A DNA stretch of 13,817 nt from NCBI GenBank assembly GCA_003990745.1, contig RBNI01004578.1:1-13817 (forward strand). The letters are read 5' to 3'. Shown here piece by piece: positions 1 to 8,653 of the stretch. Numbering within the stretch: the first letter of the stretch is position 1; the number at the start of each line of letters is the position of its first letter. A model generated the notes under the pieces. The model searched no databases, was not told where the DNA came from, and was given only the letters and a program-made list of their open reading frames with translations. The translations under genes were made by a program, and so were the position numbers. Source of the stretch: Jimgerdemannia flammicorona (Eukaryota > Mucoromycota > Endogonomycetes > Endogonales > Endogonaceae).

Positions 1-369
1 TAGGGGCCCCCCCCTTCCCTACCCCTTCCTGATAAAAAACCACTTTGTCAAATACAATCTCCACCCTCCCACCACTCTGCTCACTGATCCTTGTCACCAA
101 CCTGTGATGTCGCCTCCCCTGAGGACCCCAACCCACCCACCATCCAGTCAGCAGATCCCCCAACAGCTCCTCTCACCTTAATACCTTCTTCTGTAGCCCC
201 ATCTGCCTCCTCTCCTCAAATACAAAAAACCAATGTCCTGCCAGTCCTACCCACATTGCTAACACCCACCCCACCTACTAGCCAAGATCTCAAATCCTCC
301 CATCAGTTCCCCTACCTGCCGGCCTTCACTCCACACCCAGTCTATTTCCTATTTCTATCCAAAAGTCTC

Positions 370-700
370 CCAAAACCTCACACTCTCCCAAACAATGTTC
401 TGGCATCTACACAAGACCCCAAGTTCACCCTATATTGTAATACTCCTCACAATTGAAATGGCCACTATCTACCAGATGCCCAGTGTGGAAATTCAACATG
501 ACATTCCTCCACAGCATTTGCCACCATATCACCCAGAACTTGGGAGGAAGCCACCTCCACACCTCAGTACTCCAAGACCAGATACCAGCCCAGTCCCACT
601 CCTCACTGATCCCTGCCGCCTACCAGCCACTTGGCCAAAGATCCTGGCCAAGACTCTGCTGACACTCCACTCTGTCCCCAATGTCAAATATAGCAAGTAG
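370..700 (-). other. Zinc-binding RT-tail region (zf-RVT-like), copy A
   Basis: The minus strand encodes a stretch ending in LPPKFWVIWWQMLWRN (roughly 490-560), then NC near 447 and EHCLGEC at about 380-400. This matches the general form of the zinc-binding domain found after the RT in many non-LTR elements: a PPK...FLW..L segment followed by Cys pairs and a E-H-x3-C motif. Copy E carries the same region, with LPKIWVIWWRFLRRN and EHILAVC. The first Cys pair is damaged here. The role in RNA or DNA binding is from family knowledge. Confidence 0.65.
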
Positions 701-1394
701 AGCCCCCCCCAGGAGTAGTATATCCCATCGCCACATATCAGGCCCCCATATCACCTCCCTCTCATTACCTTGCCAGCGCAGGCCAATTCAGTGTGCTCTA
801 TCTACTACTCTCTACCAAAAACTCTTAAACCACAGTCACTGATTTCCATCTAGCTCTACCAGAGAGAGCAGATCTCCTGAGGACCCTTGAGGGGAGGTTT
901 TCATCTCACACACCTTCTGCAGCAGAGGCACCCAACCCCCTCCCTGCAGTTCAGCAGCTCTCTTCAACCACCAGGCTTGCAAGCAGTACAACCTCTTAGA
1001 GGAATCCACAAGGCCAAGACCTCTCCTGGTCACTGGTGTTGCAAGAGCATCCCAACTGATCTGGGATCTCCTCCCTGCCTAAATCCAATCTCTAGCCACC
1101 TTCATCAGCCTCTTCACCATCCAAGCAGGGAAGTCTAGGTAATAGGCCATATACCACAGCTTGGGGAACCAGTATATATTCAGAATTAACACCCACCCTA
1201 CCAGAGAGATATGGTGGCCTCCCCAACCTCAAAGAGCCTCCCCCCAAATGGTCACCCTGCTCTCTCACCACACTCGAGGCAAGACAGAGCCATATACAGA
1301 AAGGAAGATGCCCAGATACCACACCATCTCACCAGTAGGGACAATTGTTCCAATGATGTCCCCACCTACTTATCTATTTCCTAGCACTATTGTC

Positions 1395-2200
1395 TCACAC
1401 TTATGCCAGTTGAGCTTTGCCCCAGAATGAGCCTCATACTATTCCACTGTCTTCTTAAGTGCCTTGACATCTGCCACAGACCCAAGTCCAACCACTATGT
1501 CATCAGCAAAGGCCCCCACCTTCCACACTATACCATATATAGAGAGTCCTACTACCTTTTGATAAATCCTATCCATCAACAGCTCTAATAAAAGAGCATA
1601 GAGAATAGAGGACAGAGGGTCCCTCTGAGAAACTCCTCTTCCCAAGGAAAACACCAGACCACAGTGACCATTATACATCAGTGCCATCTGACTGCTCTCT
1701 AAGATTCAATATAGAAGCCCAAAATCTTGGGGGAACACCAATTCGGTCCAACACCTTGCCTAGCCAAACCCACTGTATCTGGTCATAGACCTTCTCCTGG
1801 TCCAAAAAGACCAACCTTCTATCTAGTACACAAGCCCAGGCCCCTACAATGACACTATGTATCCATACAGTCCCATTTCTTATAAGGCTGCCCCCAACAA
1901 AGCCCTACTGCTCCTCCCCCAGTACCTGTTGGGCAACTTTCTGCAGCCTTGCAATAATCACCTTAGTTACCATCTTCTTGTCCATATCCAGAAGCATGAT
2001 CAGTCTCCAGTTCTTCCAGTCTTCCCTCCTCCCCTTGTCTTTGTACAATAAGGCCACCAGCCTGAGGTCCTGCTCTCCAACCCACTCACCACTCTGAAGA
2101 ACATAGTCACAGAGAGCAGCCATCTCACCCAAAACTCTGGGGATCTTTACCATCTTCTTTCAGAAGTCCCACAGTAATCCATCCTCTCCTGGCACTGTTC
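1395..2200 (-). other. Reverse transcriptase palm and fingers of copy A ORF2
   Basis: The RT blocks appear in the expected order on the minus strand. They are a PGEDG entry motif, the LLYKDKG...EDWKNWR block, GFVGG, the first catalytic Asp in LDQEKVYD, and the GRGVSQRDPLSSILYALL block. FADDIVVG at 1488-1510 follows with both catalytic aspartates kept, then GAKLNWHK. The catalytic residues are intact, but stops separate the blocks; one stop just upstream of 2153 looks like a Trp codon changed to TGA. Confidence 0.87.
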
Positions 2201-3146
2201 TAAGTTTAGTTGCTACAAGGATGCTCTGGATCTCCTCTCCTTGCACCAGTGAGATCAAGTCCCCCAGCCTGGCTACTTGTTGCAGCCCCCACTCCTCTAG
2301 TGTATCTGCAATCGCTGCCTCATCAGTACCCCCATCACTCTCACTCCACAAACCCTGCCATCTCTCCTTCAAAACCCCTAAGATTTGTTGTATGCCATGC
2401 ACTATGTCCCCATCAGCATCTAGGATCCCATCCCACTGATGTCGCACCCTCCTAGCTTTGAGGAGTCTTGACAAGTACTTAGTAGGCTGCTCACCCTCCT
2501 CAAGCCCCTGCCACCATAGCCTAGTAGCCATACCTCGCATATGAGTCTCCTCCTCTTCTCTCAACACCTGTTACAGTTCCATTATCTCCAATTCCATCCA
2601 CTCTATCCTCCAATCCTCCACCCCATCAGAATTAATCAAATCTGCCCAATCTATTTGCAGTCTCCTCAACCTTCTAGAAGCACACCCTGTATACTTCCTC
2701 CTCTGTCTCCCAGCTTCTCTACCAGTCTCTCCCCAATAAACCCTTGCAACCTCTTTCAATCTCATCCAATGGACACCCACAGACAAACCCTTATGTCTCC
2801 AGATAGAAACCTTCACCCAAATGTCCTCCACCTATGAGTCCCACAACCCCTTCTCAGCCAGCAGAGAGGAGTTAAGGTGCCAATGTCTGGGTCCATCTCC
2901 ACTCCCCCCAAACTACCCCTGCCCCAACAGTCCCCAGTGATCAGACCATGGGCACCACTCCACCTCCAATACCTTCCGAACATCTGAACCCTAGTACTCT
3001 GCCATCAGAATCCAGTCAATCCTTATACCTAAGCCATTTACCCAATGTGTGTAGACCCTGGTGTTGCTCCACCATATTCTGCCCATATCTCCTAAGGAGC
3101 TCAACTCCTCTACCTCCTCCCATGCATCCAGACCTCCACTTCTCCC

Positions 3147-3159
3147 CCCTGCACTCCTC

Positions 3160-3163
<4 letters not shown>
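3147..3163. repeat. Target-site duplication, left copy, around LINE fragment F
   Basis: A 17-nt sequence (ccctgcactcctccctc) lies directly before the poly(T). It matches 16 of 17 bases of the copy at 3293-3309. Copy C shows the equivalent site only once, near 10204, with no insertion. Confidence 0.88.
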
Positions 3164-3197
<34 letters not shown>

Positions 3198-3292
3198 GTC
3201 ACTTGGACTCCATCCCTTTATTAATACCTATCTATCCCATGTAAATACAATGATCCCACTCCTTATCCAATCCCTCTAGAGAGTACCCCTCC
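3164..3292 (-). mobile_element. Severely 5'-truncated LINE tail fragment F with poly(A)
   Basis: On the minus strand this is about 98 bases of LINE 3' end followed by a 31-nt poly(A), which appears as poly(T) at 3164-3194 on the plus strand. Its last 15 bases before the tail are identical to those of copy E (3195-3209 and 12604-12618). Both carry an AATAAA signal about 20 bases upstream of the tail. It is flanked by 17-nt direct repeats and splits the endonuclease coding region of copy A. The long pure tail suggests it is the youngest insertion in the window. Confidence 0.9.
3195..3222 (-). promoter_or_regulatory. LINE 3' terminal motif and AATAAA signal (fragment F)
   Basis: The conserved element terminus reads AGTCCAAGTGACTAT on the minus strand, immediately before the poly(A). 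An AATAAA lies at 3217-3222. The same arrangement occurs in copy E. It may serve as RT recognition sequence and poly(A) signal; the recognition role is an inference. Confidence 0.7.
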
Positions 3293-3309
3293 CCCTGTAC
3301 TCCTCCCTC
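3293..3309. repeat. Target-site duplication, right copy, around LINE fragment F
   Basis: This sequence (ccctgtactcctccctc) is the partner of 3147-3163, with one C/T difference. Copy A's endonuclease coding resumes directly beyond it with the GDFN...LDR segment. Confidence 0.88.
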
Positions 3310-3794
3310 CATCAGTTCTGTCTAGATGCTGATCTCGAACTATATTAAAGTCCCCACTGAGAACATCAACCCCTCTCTCCAAGAGAATACTCTCCTCCAG
3401 CAGCTCCTTAATTCACACAGTCCTCTCACCCCTAATGGCAGGGCAGTAGCAAGAGCCAACCTTCACCAACTCCCACCCTAGCCAATGCCAATCTTCTCAG
3501 ACCAAGCAATCACCCCAGCTCCTGATTCTCCCCAAGTCTCCTCTACCTTTCCTCACCAGAATCGCTACTTTTCCAAACCAAGCAGTAGCCCCATCCCATT
3601 CTCTAGTCCACTCCACCTGATCATCCTCATTATCACACCGAATATCCTGTAGTAAAAAGAGATCAGCCTCCAATCCCTTGAGCCAAGTAAAAATGTTCTT
3701 ATGCCACCCAGATCCCCTTAAACCATTCACATTCAAAGAGACAATATTGGTTGTACTGTTCATAAGAAATAATATTATATCGTGATCTCATCCT

Positions 3795-5841
3795 CTACAA
3801 GTCTGCATTCGGCTCCTTCTGCACTAAGTCCAAGTCATGTTCAGCAGCTAGTTCCCTTTCTCCAGCTTCCTGTACCTCCAACCCTCTCAGAAGTTCCACT
3901 ATTGCCCTATCTTCTTACTTCTCAAAGTCCTCATGATACTCCAGACAGGCCTCCTGCCAGAGCTACAAACCATGATGCTCTGCCCAACAGTAGGCTGCCC
4001 ACTCACCAGCAACCACTACCAGCTCTGCCTTCCTCACCTCATCAATCTCATATCCCTCCTCCTCCAGGAAGATTGCAAGAATCTCCACCTTCAGTACCTC
4101 TACCACTCTATTGCCATACAGAATCTGCACCCAATGCTCCTCAGACATTACCTGCAGGTCTACTTCTCCCAATGCCTCTGCTGTGAGGTTATCTATCACC
4201 TTGCTCATCCACAACAAGTTCCCCACCTCCTTCCCTCCTGGAGTCTCTGGCTGCCCTGTATCCAACATCATGGTGTCAGCACCTACACTGGTAGCCTCAT
4301 CCCACTCCTCCTCAGGGACATCCACCAGCTTGTCCTCGCCAACTGCCACCACCTGGCCCCCTTTCACCATATTGGGGACCCCAAAGTGCACTCACTGGGC
4401 CCCCTGCATGAGTATATCCTCTGTTGACCCTCTCTTCACAGCTGGGCCCCTCCTGATAAGATGGAGGGAGGTGGTATCCAATTTCTGCTCCCAGACCTCA
4501 AATGTACCATCAGTATAGGAGTTCTTGCTCAGCACCTTCCCAGCTCCTTCCTTGCCTACCTCCACCTCTCCTTCTCCTTTACTGGCCCAGACACTGGCTT
4601 CAATGCCCCCAGACTCCTCAGCCCCATCTGTCTTCTTCTTAGCCCCATCACTCATACTTGCCAACAACTCTTGCTATCACTTGCACCCCTGGGCACACTC
4701 CCACTATCTCTTGTCAGTTCAAATCCTCTTCCCATCAATAATCTCCAGATGTGTCGACTCCTCATATAACTTCTAGGCCTTCGCCCTTCTCTCAACAGCA
4801 CCACTCAACTCTTCCAGTATCTCCAATAAGTCCTCTTCCTCCTTATCATTCCCTCACACTCTTGACACCTTACAGACAAAAGCCCCCCACATCAACACTG
4901 AGAGCCAGTCGCTCGTCTTCTCTGTGGCCTCTCTTCCTGCCAGTCTAATCCTCACCTCTACATCTCTAGTCCTAATAGAGGTCCCCTCTCACACCTGAAA
5001 ACCAATATCCACCACATCACCATACTCTGCCATCATCTCCTCCACTCTCCTCCTAATCTCCTCCTTCATTACAGTAGGCACCCCCTTTACCAGCAGCTAC
5101 ACCATCCTGGGGTCCCATCTCAGGTAGTGCATCAGGGGACTACTACCTCGCCAACTACTACTCCAGACTTCAGTACCTCTTCCAGTGGGCCTGCCTCCTC
5201 AAAGCCCACCTTTACTCCCTCCAGGCCCACCTCTACTCCCTCCAGGCCCTTCAGGAACTTCACTGAGGCAGCCCCAGCCACCTGCTTCAAGACAAGCCCC
5301 AAGACCATCCTTGCCATCACTGCCAAGCCTCGGAAGCATAGTATTACTGCAAACTCCAAGATTGACTTCCTGAGTAACAGTACTACTACCAGCCCTATCA
5401 CACCATTGGCCAGGTCTCCCTTCTGCATCAGGAATCCCTGCCCCACACTGCTATCAGCCATCACATCTCTTTTTTTTTTCTGATTGCCCATCACACTACT
5501 ATCAGCAGTCCCATCCCCAGTCACCGCACCTCCAGCACCTATGCTTGCATTCCCCCCCTGAGTACCTCCCCCCCTCTCTAGGCTTGCCTTGCTCTTCTCT
5601 ACTACAGCACTAGCCCTAGTCCCAGCCAGCCACCCACTCCCCTTCACCTTATCCATAAAACTTGGAGGGCCAGGCCTCTCCCCATGGCTATTAGACACTG
5701 GTCCACCTCCAGAGCCCCACCACCCTTCGATCCTCCAAAGGCCCCCATCTCCAGGCCATAATCCCTCTCTATATACTATCAGCTAAAAGCCCCAGGTCCA
5801 CCTGACCTAGTACACCTGGCAGAACTCTTGCTTGATGACAT
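3795..5841 (-). pseudogene. LINE ORF1 protein, copy A, broken
   Basis: ORF1 proteins of LINEs coat the element RNA. The start is the ATG at 5841-5839, opening with MSSSKSS; copy B aligns there without an ATG. The end is the TAG at 3795-3797, shared in position with copy C. The N-terminal part has PPSFMDKVKGSGW, then a Ser/Thr/Gly-rich stretch. A hydrophobic segment follows (CFRGLAVMARMVLGLVLKQV, near 5275-5340). Next comes LLVKGVPTVMKEEIRRRVEE near 5040-5100 with DVEVRIRL after it, which resembles an RRM-type fold. An acidic core follows (FEVWEQ, VDVPEEEWDE, GEVDL, WAAYC) and the tail is charged. An early stop occurs about 20 codons in, with further stops and frameshifts. I recognise no CCHC knuckle. 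Assignment as ORF1 rests on position and on conservation in copy C. Confidence 0.8.
5205..5246. repeat. 21-bp in-frame tandem duplication in copy A ORF1
   Basis: There are two 21-bp units, 5205-5225 and 5226-5246, differing at one base (cccacctttact.. and cccacctctact..). They encode GLEGVEV followed by GLEGVKV on the minus strand. Copies B and C have a single unit at the same place, so the duplication arose in the lineage of A. Confidence 0.85.
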
Positions 5842-5928
5842 TGTTATATTACCTTTCCTCCAAGTTGTGTTGATAAACTTGTTGCTTGAAGTTAGTGTAA
5901 TGTGAATTATACTAGAGAAAGGTGTGCT
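5842..5928 (-). promoter_or_regulatory. LINE 5' leader, copy A
   Basis: This is about 87 bases from the inferred element 5' end to the ORF1 ATG. The minus-strand segment ATTACACTAACTTCAAGCAA is shared with copy B near 6880-6900, which marks it as element leader rather than target DNA. LINE leaders usually hold an internal promoter; no specific element is evident here. Confidence 0.6.
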
Positions 5929-6832
5929 GGCCTCTTTTTCTGTTAGTCAAATTCTGATATCAATATCTCCAGTCCTGGTGGTGGTCCCCTCCCATATCTG
6001 GAAACCAATATCAACTATATTGCCATAATCTGCCATCACCTCCTCAACCCTTCTCCTCATCTCAACTACTGTCACTGTAGGTACTCTCTTCACTATCAAC
6101 TAAACCACTCTGGGGTCTCACCTCAGACAGTGCACCATAGGGACCACTACTTCCCTGACAGCTACTCCAGTCTTCAGAGTCTCTTCCAGTGGGCCTGCCT
6201 CCTCAAAGCCCACCTCAACCCCCTCAAGACCCTTCAGGAACTTCACTGAGACAGCCTCAGCCACCTGCTTCAAGATAATATCCAGGACTATCCTTGCTAT
6301 CACCACTAAGTCTCAGAAGCACAAGGTCATAGCAAACTCCAAGATTGACTTCTTGAGTAACAGTGCCACCACCAGCCCCATCATACCATCTGCCAGGTTC
6401 CCCTTCCTCTTTAGAAACTCCTGCCCCCCCCCTGCTATCAGCCATCACATCTCTTTTTGTTTCCTGATTCCCTGTCATACTTCCATCAACAGTCACTCTC
6501 CTAGCTATAGTACCCCCAGTATCTACTCTCACATCTTCTGCCTGAGTACCACTCCCCCTCCCAATATCAACACTTGCCTTGCCCTTCCTCTCAGCAGCAC
6601 CAGCCCTAGTACTAGCTGGCCATCCACTCTCCTTCATCTTGTCCACAAAGCTAGGAGGGCCAGGCCTTCCTCCATTTCCACCTGACACCAGTTCTTCTCC
6701 AGAGCCCTCTCCATCCTTTGACCCTCCAAAGGCCCATATCCCCAGTCTATAATCTCTTCCCACATTCTGCCAGCCAATTACCCCAGGTCCACCTAATCCA
6801 GCATACCCATTGGAACTCTTGCTCAATGATAT
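5929..6832 (-). pseudogene. LINE ORF1 fragment, copy B
   Basis: This is the N-terminal part of ORF1. Where copy A has the ATG start, B has ATA (6830-6832). The frame then continues well: SLSKSSNGYAGLGGPG, RPGPPSFVDKMKESGW, a Gly/Ser/Thr-rich stretch, KRDVMADS and VKFLKGLEGVEVGFEEAGP. It ends after TGDIDIRI at a stop and the junction with copy A. A frameshift lies between the stretches near 6260-6310. It has more Gly than the A copy and keeps a Trp codon where A has a stop, so the two copies decayed independently. The product would not be functional. Confidence 0.78.
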
Positions 6833-6913
6833 TTTTATAGTATCTTTTCTCTGAGTTGTGTTGAAAACTGTTGCTTGAAGTTAGTGTAATATGAATTGTA
6901 CAGAAGAAATGTC
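5929..6913 (-). mobile_element. LINE copy B, 5' portion only
   Basis: Copy B begins with the same leader as A and runs through the first part of ORF1. It stops abruptly near 5929 at codons aligning with the RLAGREA motif of copies A and C. The 5' end of copy A starts directly there. The simplest explanation is that A inserted into B and the rest of B lies left of the window. A deletion joining two copies is the alternative. Confidence 0.82.
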
Positions 6914-7000
6914 TTGGCTATTATAGAGGTTATATCCAGCATCAGTGGGGTGGGCCTTAGTGGGGATAGTAGCCTTGTACCATATCTTCTGCACTTTGAT
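6914..7000 (-). other. dUTPase motif I at the end of gag (truncated)
   Basis: The minus strand encodes KATIPTKAHPTDAGYNLYNSQD. The trimeric dUTPase N-terminus usually reads with an A-G-Y-D-L-Y motif I preceded by a Pro-Thr-x-Gly/Ala segment. Here the Asp is Asn, which needs only a G-to-A change. Family motifs II-V would follow but are cut off by LINE B. Known dUTPase-bearing retroelements use the enzyme to limit uracil in cDNA. Confidence 0.6.
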
Positions 7001-7204
7001 GATATTCTTAGGGTTCTTCTTTTCTAGATCTTTCTCAATAATAGTAATGTTCTGGTTACTGAGTTCACCTGATCTGTTTCTCTTCTCAGGGTATTTGAAT
7101 GAGATATGTCCTACCTTCTTGTAGATGAAATACAATCCTTTTTCATAAAGCTGCTTCTTTTCATTCTCAGTAGGAGGTCTTGGTCCTCTGGGGTTTTGCT
7201 GGTT

Positions 7205-7240
7205 CCTTTGATCATTCCTTTGATCATTTCTTTGGTCATT
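7205..7240. repeat. 12-bp tandem repeat coding an RNDQ linker in gag
   Basis: Three 12-bp units (7205-7216, 7217-7228 and 7229-7240) occur in tandem. The first two are identical (cctttgatcatt) and the third differs at two bases. On the minus strand they encode repeated Arg-Asn-Asp-Gln, a hydrophilic linker just before the zinc knuckle. Confidence 0.8.
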
Positions 7241-8653
7241 CTTTCTGGTGGAATTCCTCCTATCTTGGTTATCTTTCTTATATTCTTGATTTCATGGAGC
7301 CTGTGTAGCAAGGATTTCACAGGCTCTTCTTTGTACTTGGGCAAAGTACTATGAGTAGTGGGTACATCCTTGGGAGAGGCCTTGTTTCTTAATCTTCTGG
7401 GTGAGCCAGTCTGGTAGGGCTGCAAAGAGATGGTTGGCTCTGATACTATTGATGGCCAAGTTGGTTTTCTGGTAGATAAGTCCAACAGTTTTGAGATAGG
7501 CATCCATCCTAGTAGTAAAGGTTTCTAGGTTCTCCTTGTCATTCTTGTGGAATTCAATTTGGAATAGTTTGTTTCAAGTTTCTTATATGTAGGCAGCATT
7601 TCAGAATTTGGTCAGTAGTAAGGTCTTGACTTCTGGGTCTGCTTTATAGTCATTCCAACCTGATCTATTATTGGCTTGTACTTGTTCATTGACTTGAGAG
7701 CAGTCTCCCCAGGTTACTGAGTATTGTTCCAAGATACACTAGAATTCAGCTGCTGTTCCAGTGAAGAAGGTGGCTACTGTTTCCACTTGTACTACTGATA
7801 TAGCAAATAGCTGTTGAAGGGTATTGTTCTGGTTATTGGTGAGCATTCCTGTTGGCACTTGGTTATCATTCCATTGGTTTGCTCAATAACTTATATCAAC
7901 TACATTGATGAAGTTTTGATGTCACTATTTTTTCCACTGAATGTTGGGATTTGCAAGGTCTTGGTTGGTTTGTTCTGTTCAGCAATTTGTCCTACTATCC
8001 CTGCTAGTGCTGCTAGCTGGATAGTCAGTACTGCAATGTTGGTATCTACCATTGTATTGACTATTAGTGGTGGTCCTGTGGGGGTAGATTCTCCTGAAGA
8101 TTGTTCTGCTTGATGGAGTTGTGGTACTGTATGACTTGGGGTTACTTGATTCCCAGATATCAGATCAAAGAGTCCTGTAAGAGAGGGTAAACCAAACCAC
8201 TGTATAGGTGACTAGGTTGGTTCTAGGGTCTGATCTTTTTGACCTATGGTTCCTTGGTAAATTCCTAGGCCTGCTATTCCTGCTCGGCTATCATCAGACT
8301 GGTAACCTGTAGAGTCTTCATCTGACTCCCTTTCCTGATGAGATAGTACATCCTCATACTGACTAGGTCCTTCAAAGAAGATATCAGTTTCTGGCTGGGT
8401 AGATGGGCCTGCTTCTTATTCAGCAGTAGGAGATAGGTAGTCTGCTTGCTCATTCTCATACCTTGTTATAGCAGAGGTATAGTATACAACTAGTCTGTAG
8501 TAGAGTGAGGTCTTGGTAGGGGTATGATGATATCTATCAGAGGTAATCAACTCAGCAGCTGCTTCTTTTATAGTAGAAGGTATGATATAATCTAGAAAAT
8601 TCTGGGTGGCTGCAACAATAGATTCTGGGTCCAAGTGGTTTCAATGTATCCAT

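Larger units (their letters stand above)
1..3763 (-). pseudogene. LINE ORF2 (endonuclease-reverse transcriptase), copy A, broken
   Basis: ORF2 of a LINE makes the endonuclease that nicks target DNA and the reverse transcriptase that copies the element RNA there. It starts at an ATG at 3763 followed closely by the endonuclease motif SLNVNGLRG. Endonuclease motifs run in order: LLQD (3644-3655), GDFN (3344-3355), RIDW (near 3010-3022) and SDH (2937-2945). The RT follows: PGEDG near 2180, LLYKDKG..EDW..WR near 2030, GFVGG near 1890, LDQEKVYD near 1780-1803, GRGVSQRDPLS near 1610-1640, the catalytic FADD at 1499-1510, then AKLNW and YLGIFL. A zinc-binding RT-tail region lies at about 370-700. Many in-frame stops, several at former Trp codons, and a LINE fragment inside the endonuclease make it dead. 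The stop codon is not recognisable, so the left limit is simply the window edge. Confidence 0.87.
2935..3763 (-). other. AP-type endonuclease domain of copy A ORF2, interrupted
   Basis: This is the exonuclease-endonuclease-phosphatase fold domain that nicks target DNA in target-primed reverse transcription. Visible motifs are the N-terminal Asn motif (SLNVNG), LLQD at residues 37-40, GDFN followed by a LDR, RIDW, and the terminal SDH with its catalytic His. The usual metal-binding Glu of the LLQE motif is Asp here and also in copy C. Between LDR and RIDW the domain is split by a 129-bp poly(A)-tailed LINE fragment flanked by target-site duplications. Confidence 0.85.
1..5928 (-). mobile_element. 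LINE-type non-LTR retrotransposon, copy A (3' end beyond window)
   Basis: This is the most complete LINE copy. On the minus strand it has an approximately 87-nt leader, ORF1, a 31-nt spacer and ORF2 in the usual non-LTR order. The right boundary (near 5928) is where the leader shared with copy B gives way to sequence aligning with the middle of B's ORF1. The left boundary is not reached. By alignment with copy E through the RT-tail region, the poly(A) end should lie on the order of 70-100 bases beyond position 1. Stops and frameshifts are scattered throughout, so it is inactive. The clade is unresolved: the layout fits Tad-like fungal or L1-like elements, and I saw no RNase H domain. Confidence 0.88.
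6914..8653 (-). pseudogene. gag (capsid/nucleocapsid) with C-terminal dUTPase start, broken
   Basis: A likely start is the ATG at 8651-8653 (MDTLKPL); one shift is then needed to enter the frame with DPESIVAATQNFLDYIIP near 8634. That frame runs to about 7920 with two stops that look like Gln codons changed to TAA and TAG, through IAEQNKPTKTLQIPTFSGKN, a typical gag core opening. A frameshift follows. A second frame from about 7580 to 6914 holds FHKNDKENLETFTTRMDAYL, ALPDWL, an RNDQ-repeat linker and then NEKKQLYEKGL leading into the knuckle YFIYKKVGHISFKY. This has the CX2CX4HX4C spacing but Tyr at all three Cys positions. It continues without a break into IPTKAHPTDAGYNLYNSQD, matching dUTPase motif I. 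LINE B truncates the frame there. The gag call is firm; dUTPase is likely. Confidence 0.75.

Noticed and set aside
1..1000. RNase H domain after the RT
   Set aside because: I looked for an RNase H pattern in the C-terminal parts of copies A and E and saw none; the conserved segment fits a zinc-binding RT tail instead.
3164..3194. Poly(T) as a terminator or simple microsatellite
   Set aside because: The flanking target duplications and the conserved LINE terminus show it is a retrotransposon poly(A) tail.
91..5786. Many plus-strand open frames rich in Pro, Ser, Thr, Leu and His
   Set aside because: They lie opposite minus-strand LINE coding regions and mirror the G-rich sense strand. They have no domain, no conservation of frame between copies and no consistent start.
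7106..8113. Plus-strand frames rich in Ile, Leu, Val and Ser that look like membrane proteins (7106-7354, 7814-8113)
   Set aside because: They are antisense to gag, whose minus-strand frame holds the zinc knuckle and gag core. The hydrophobicity follows from T-rich composition.
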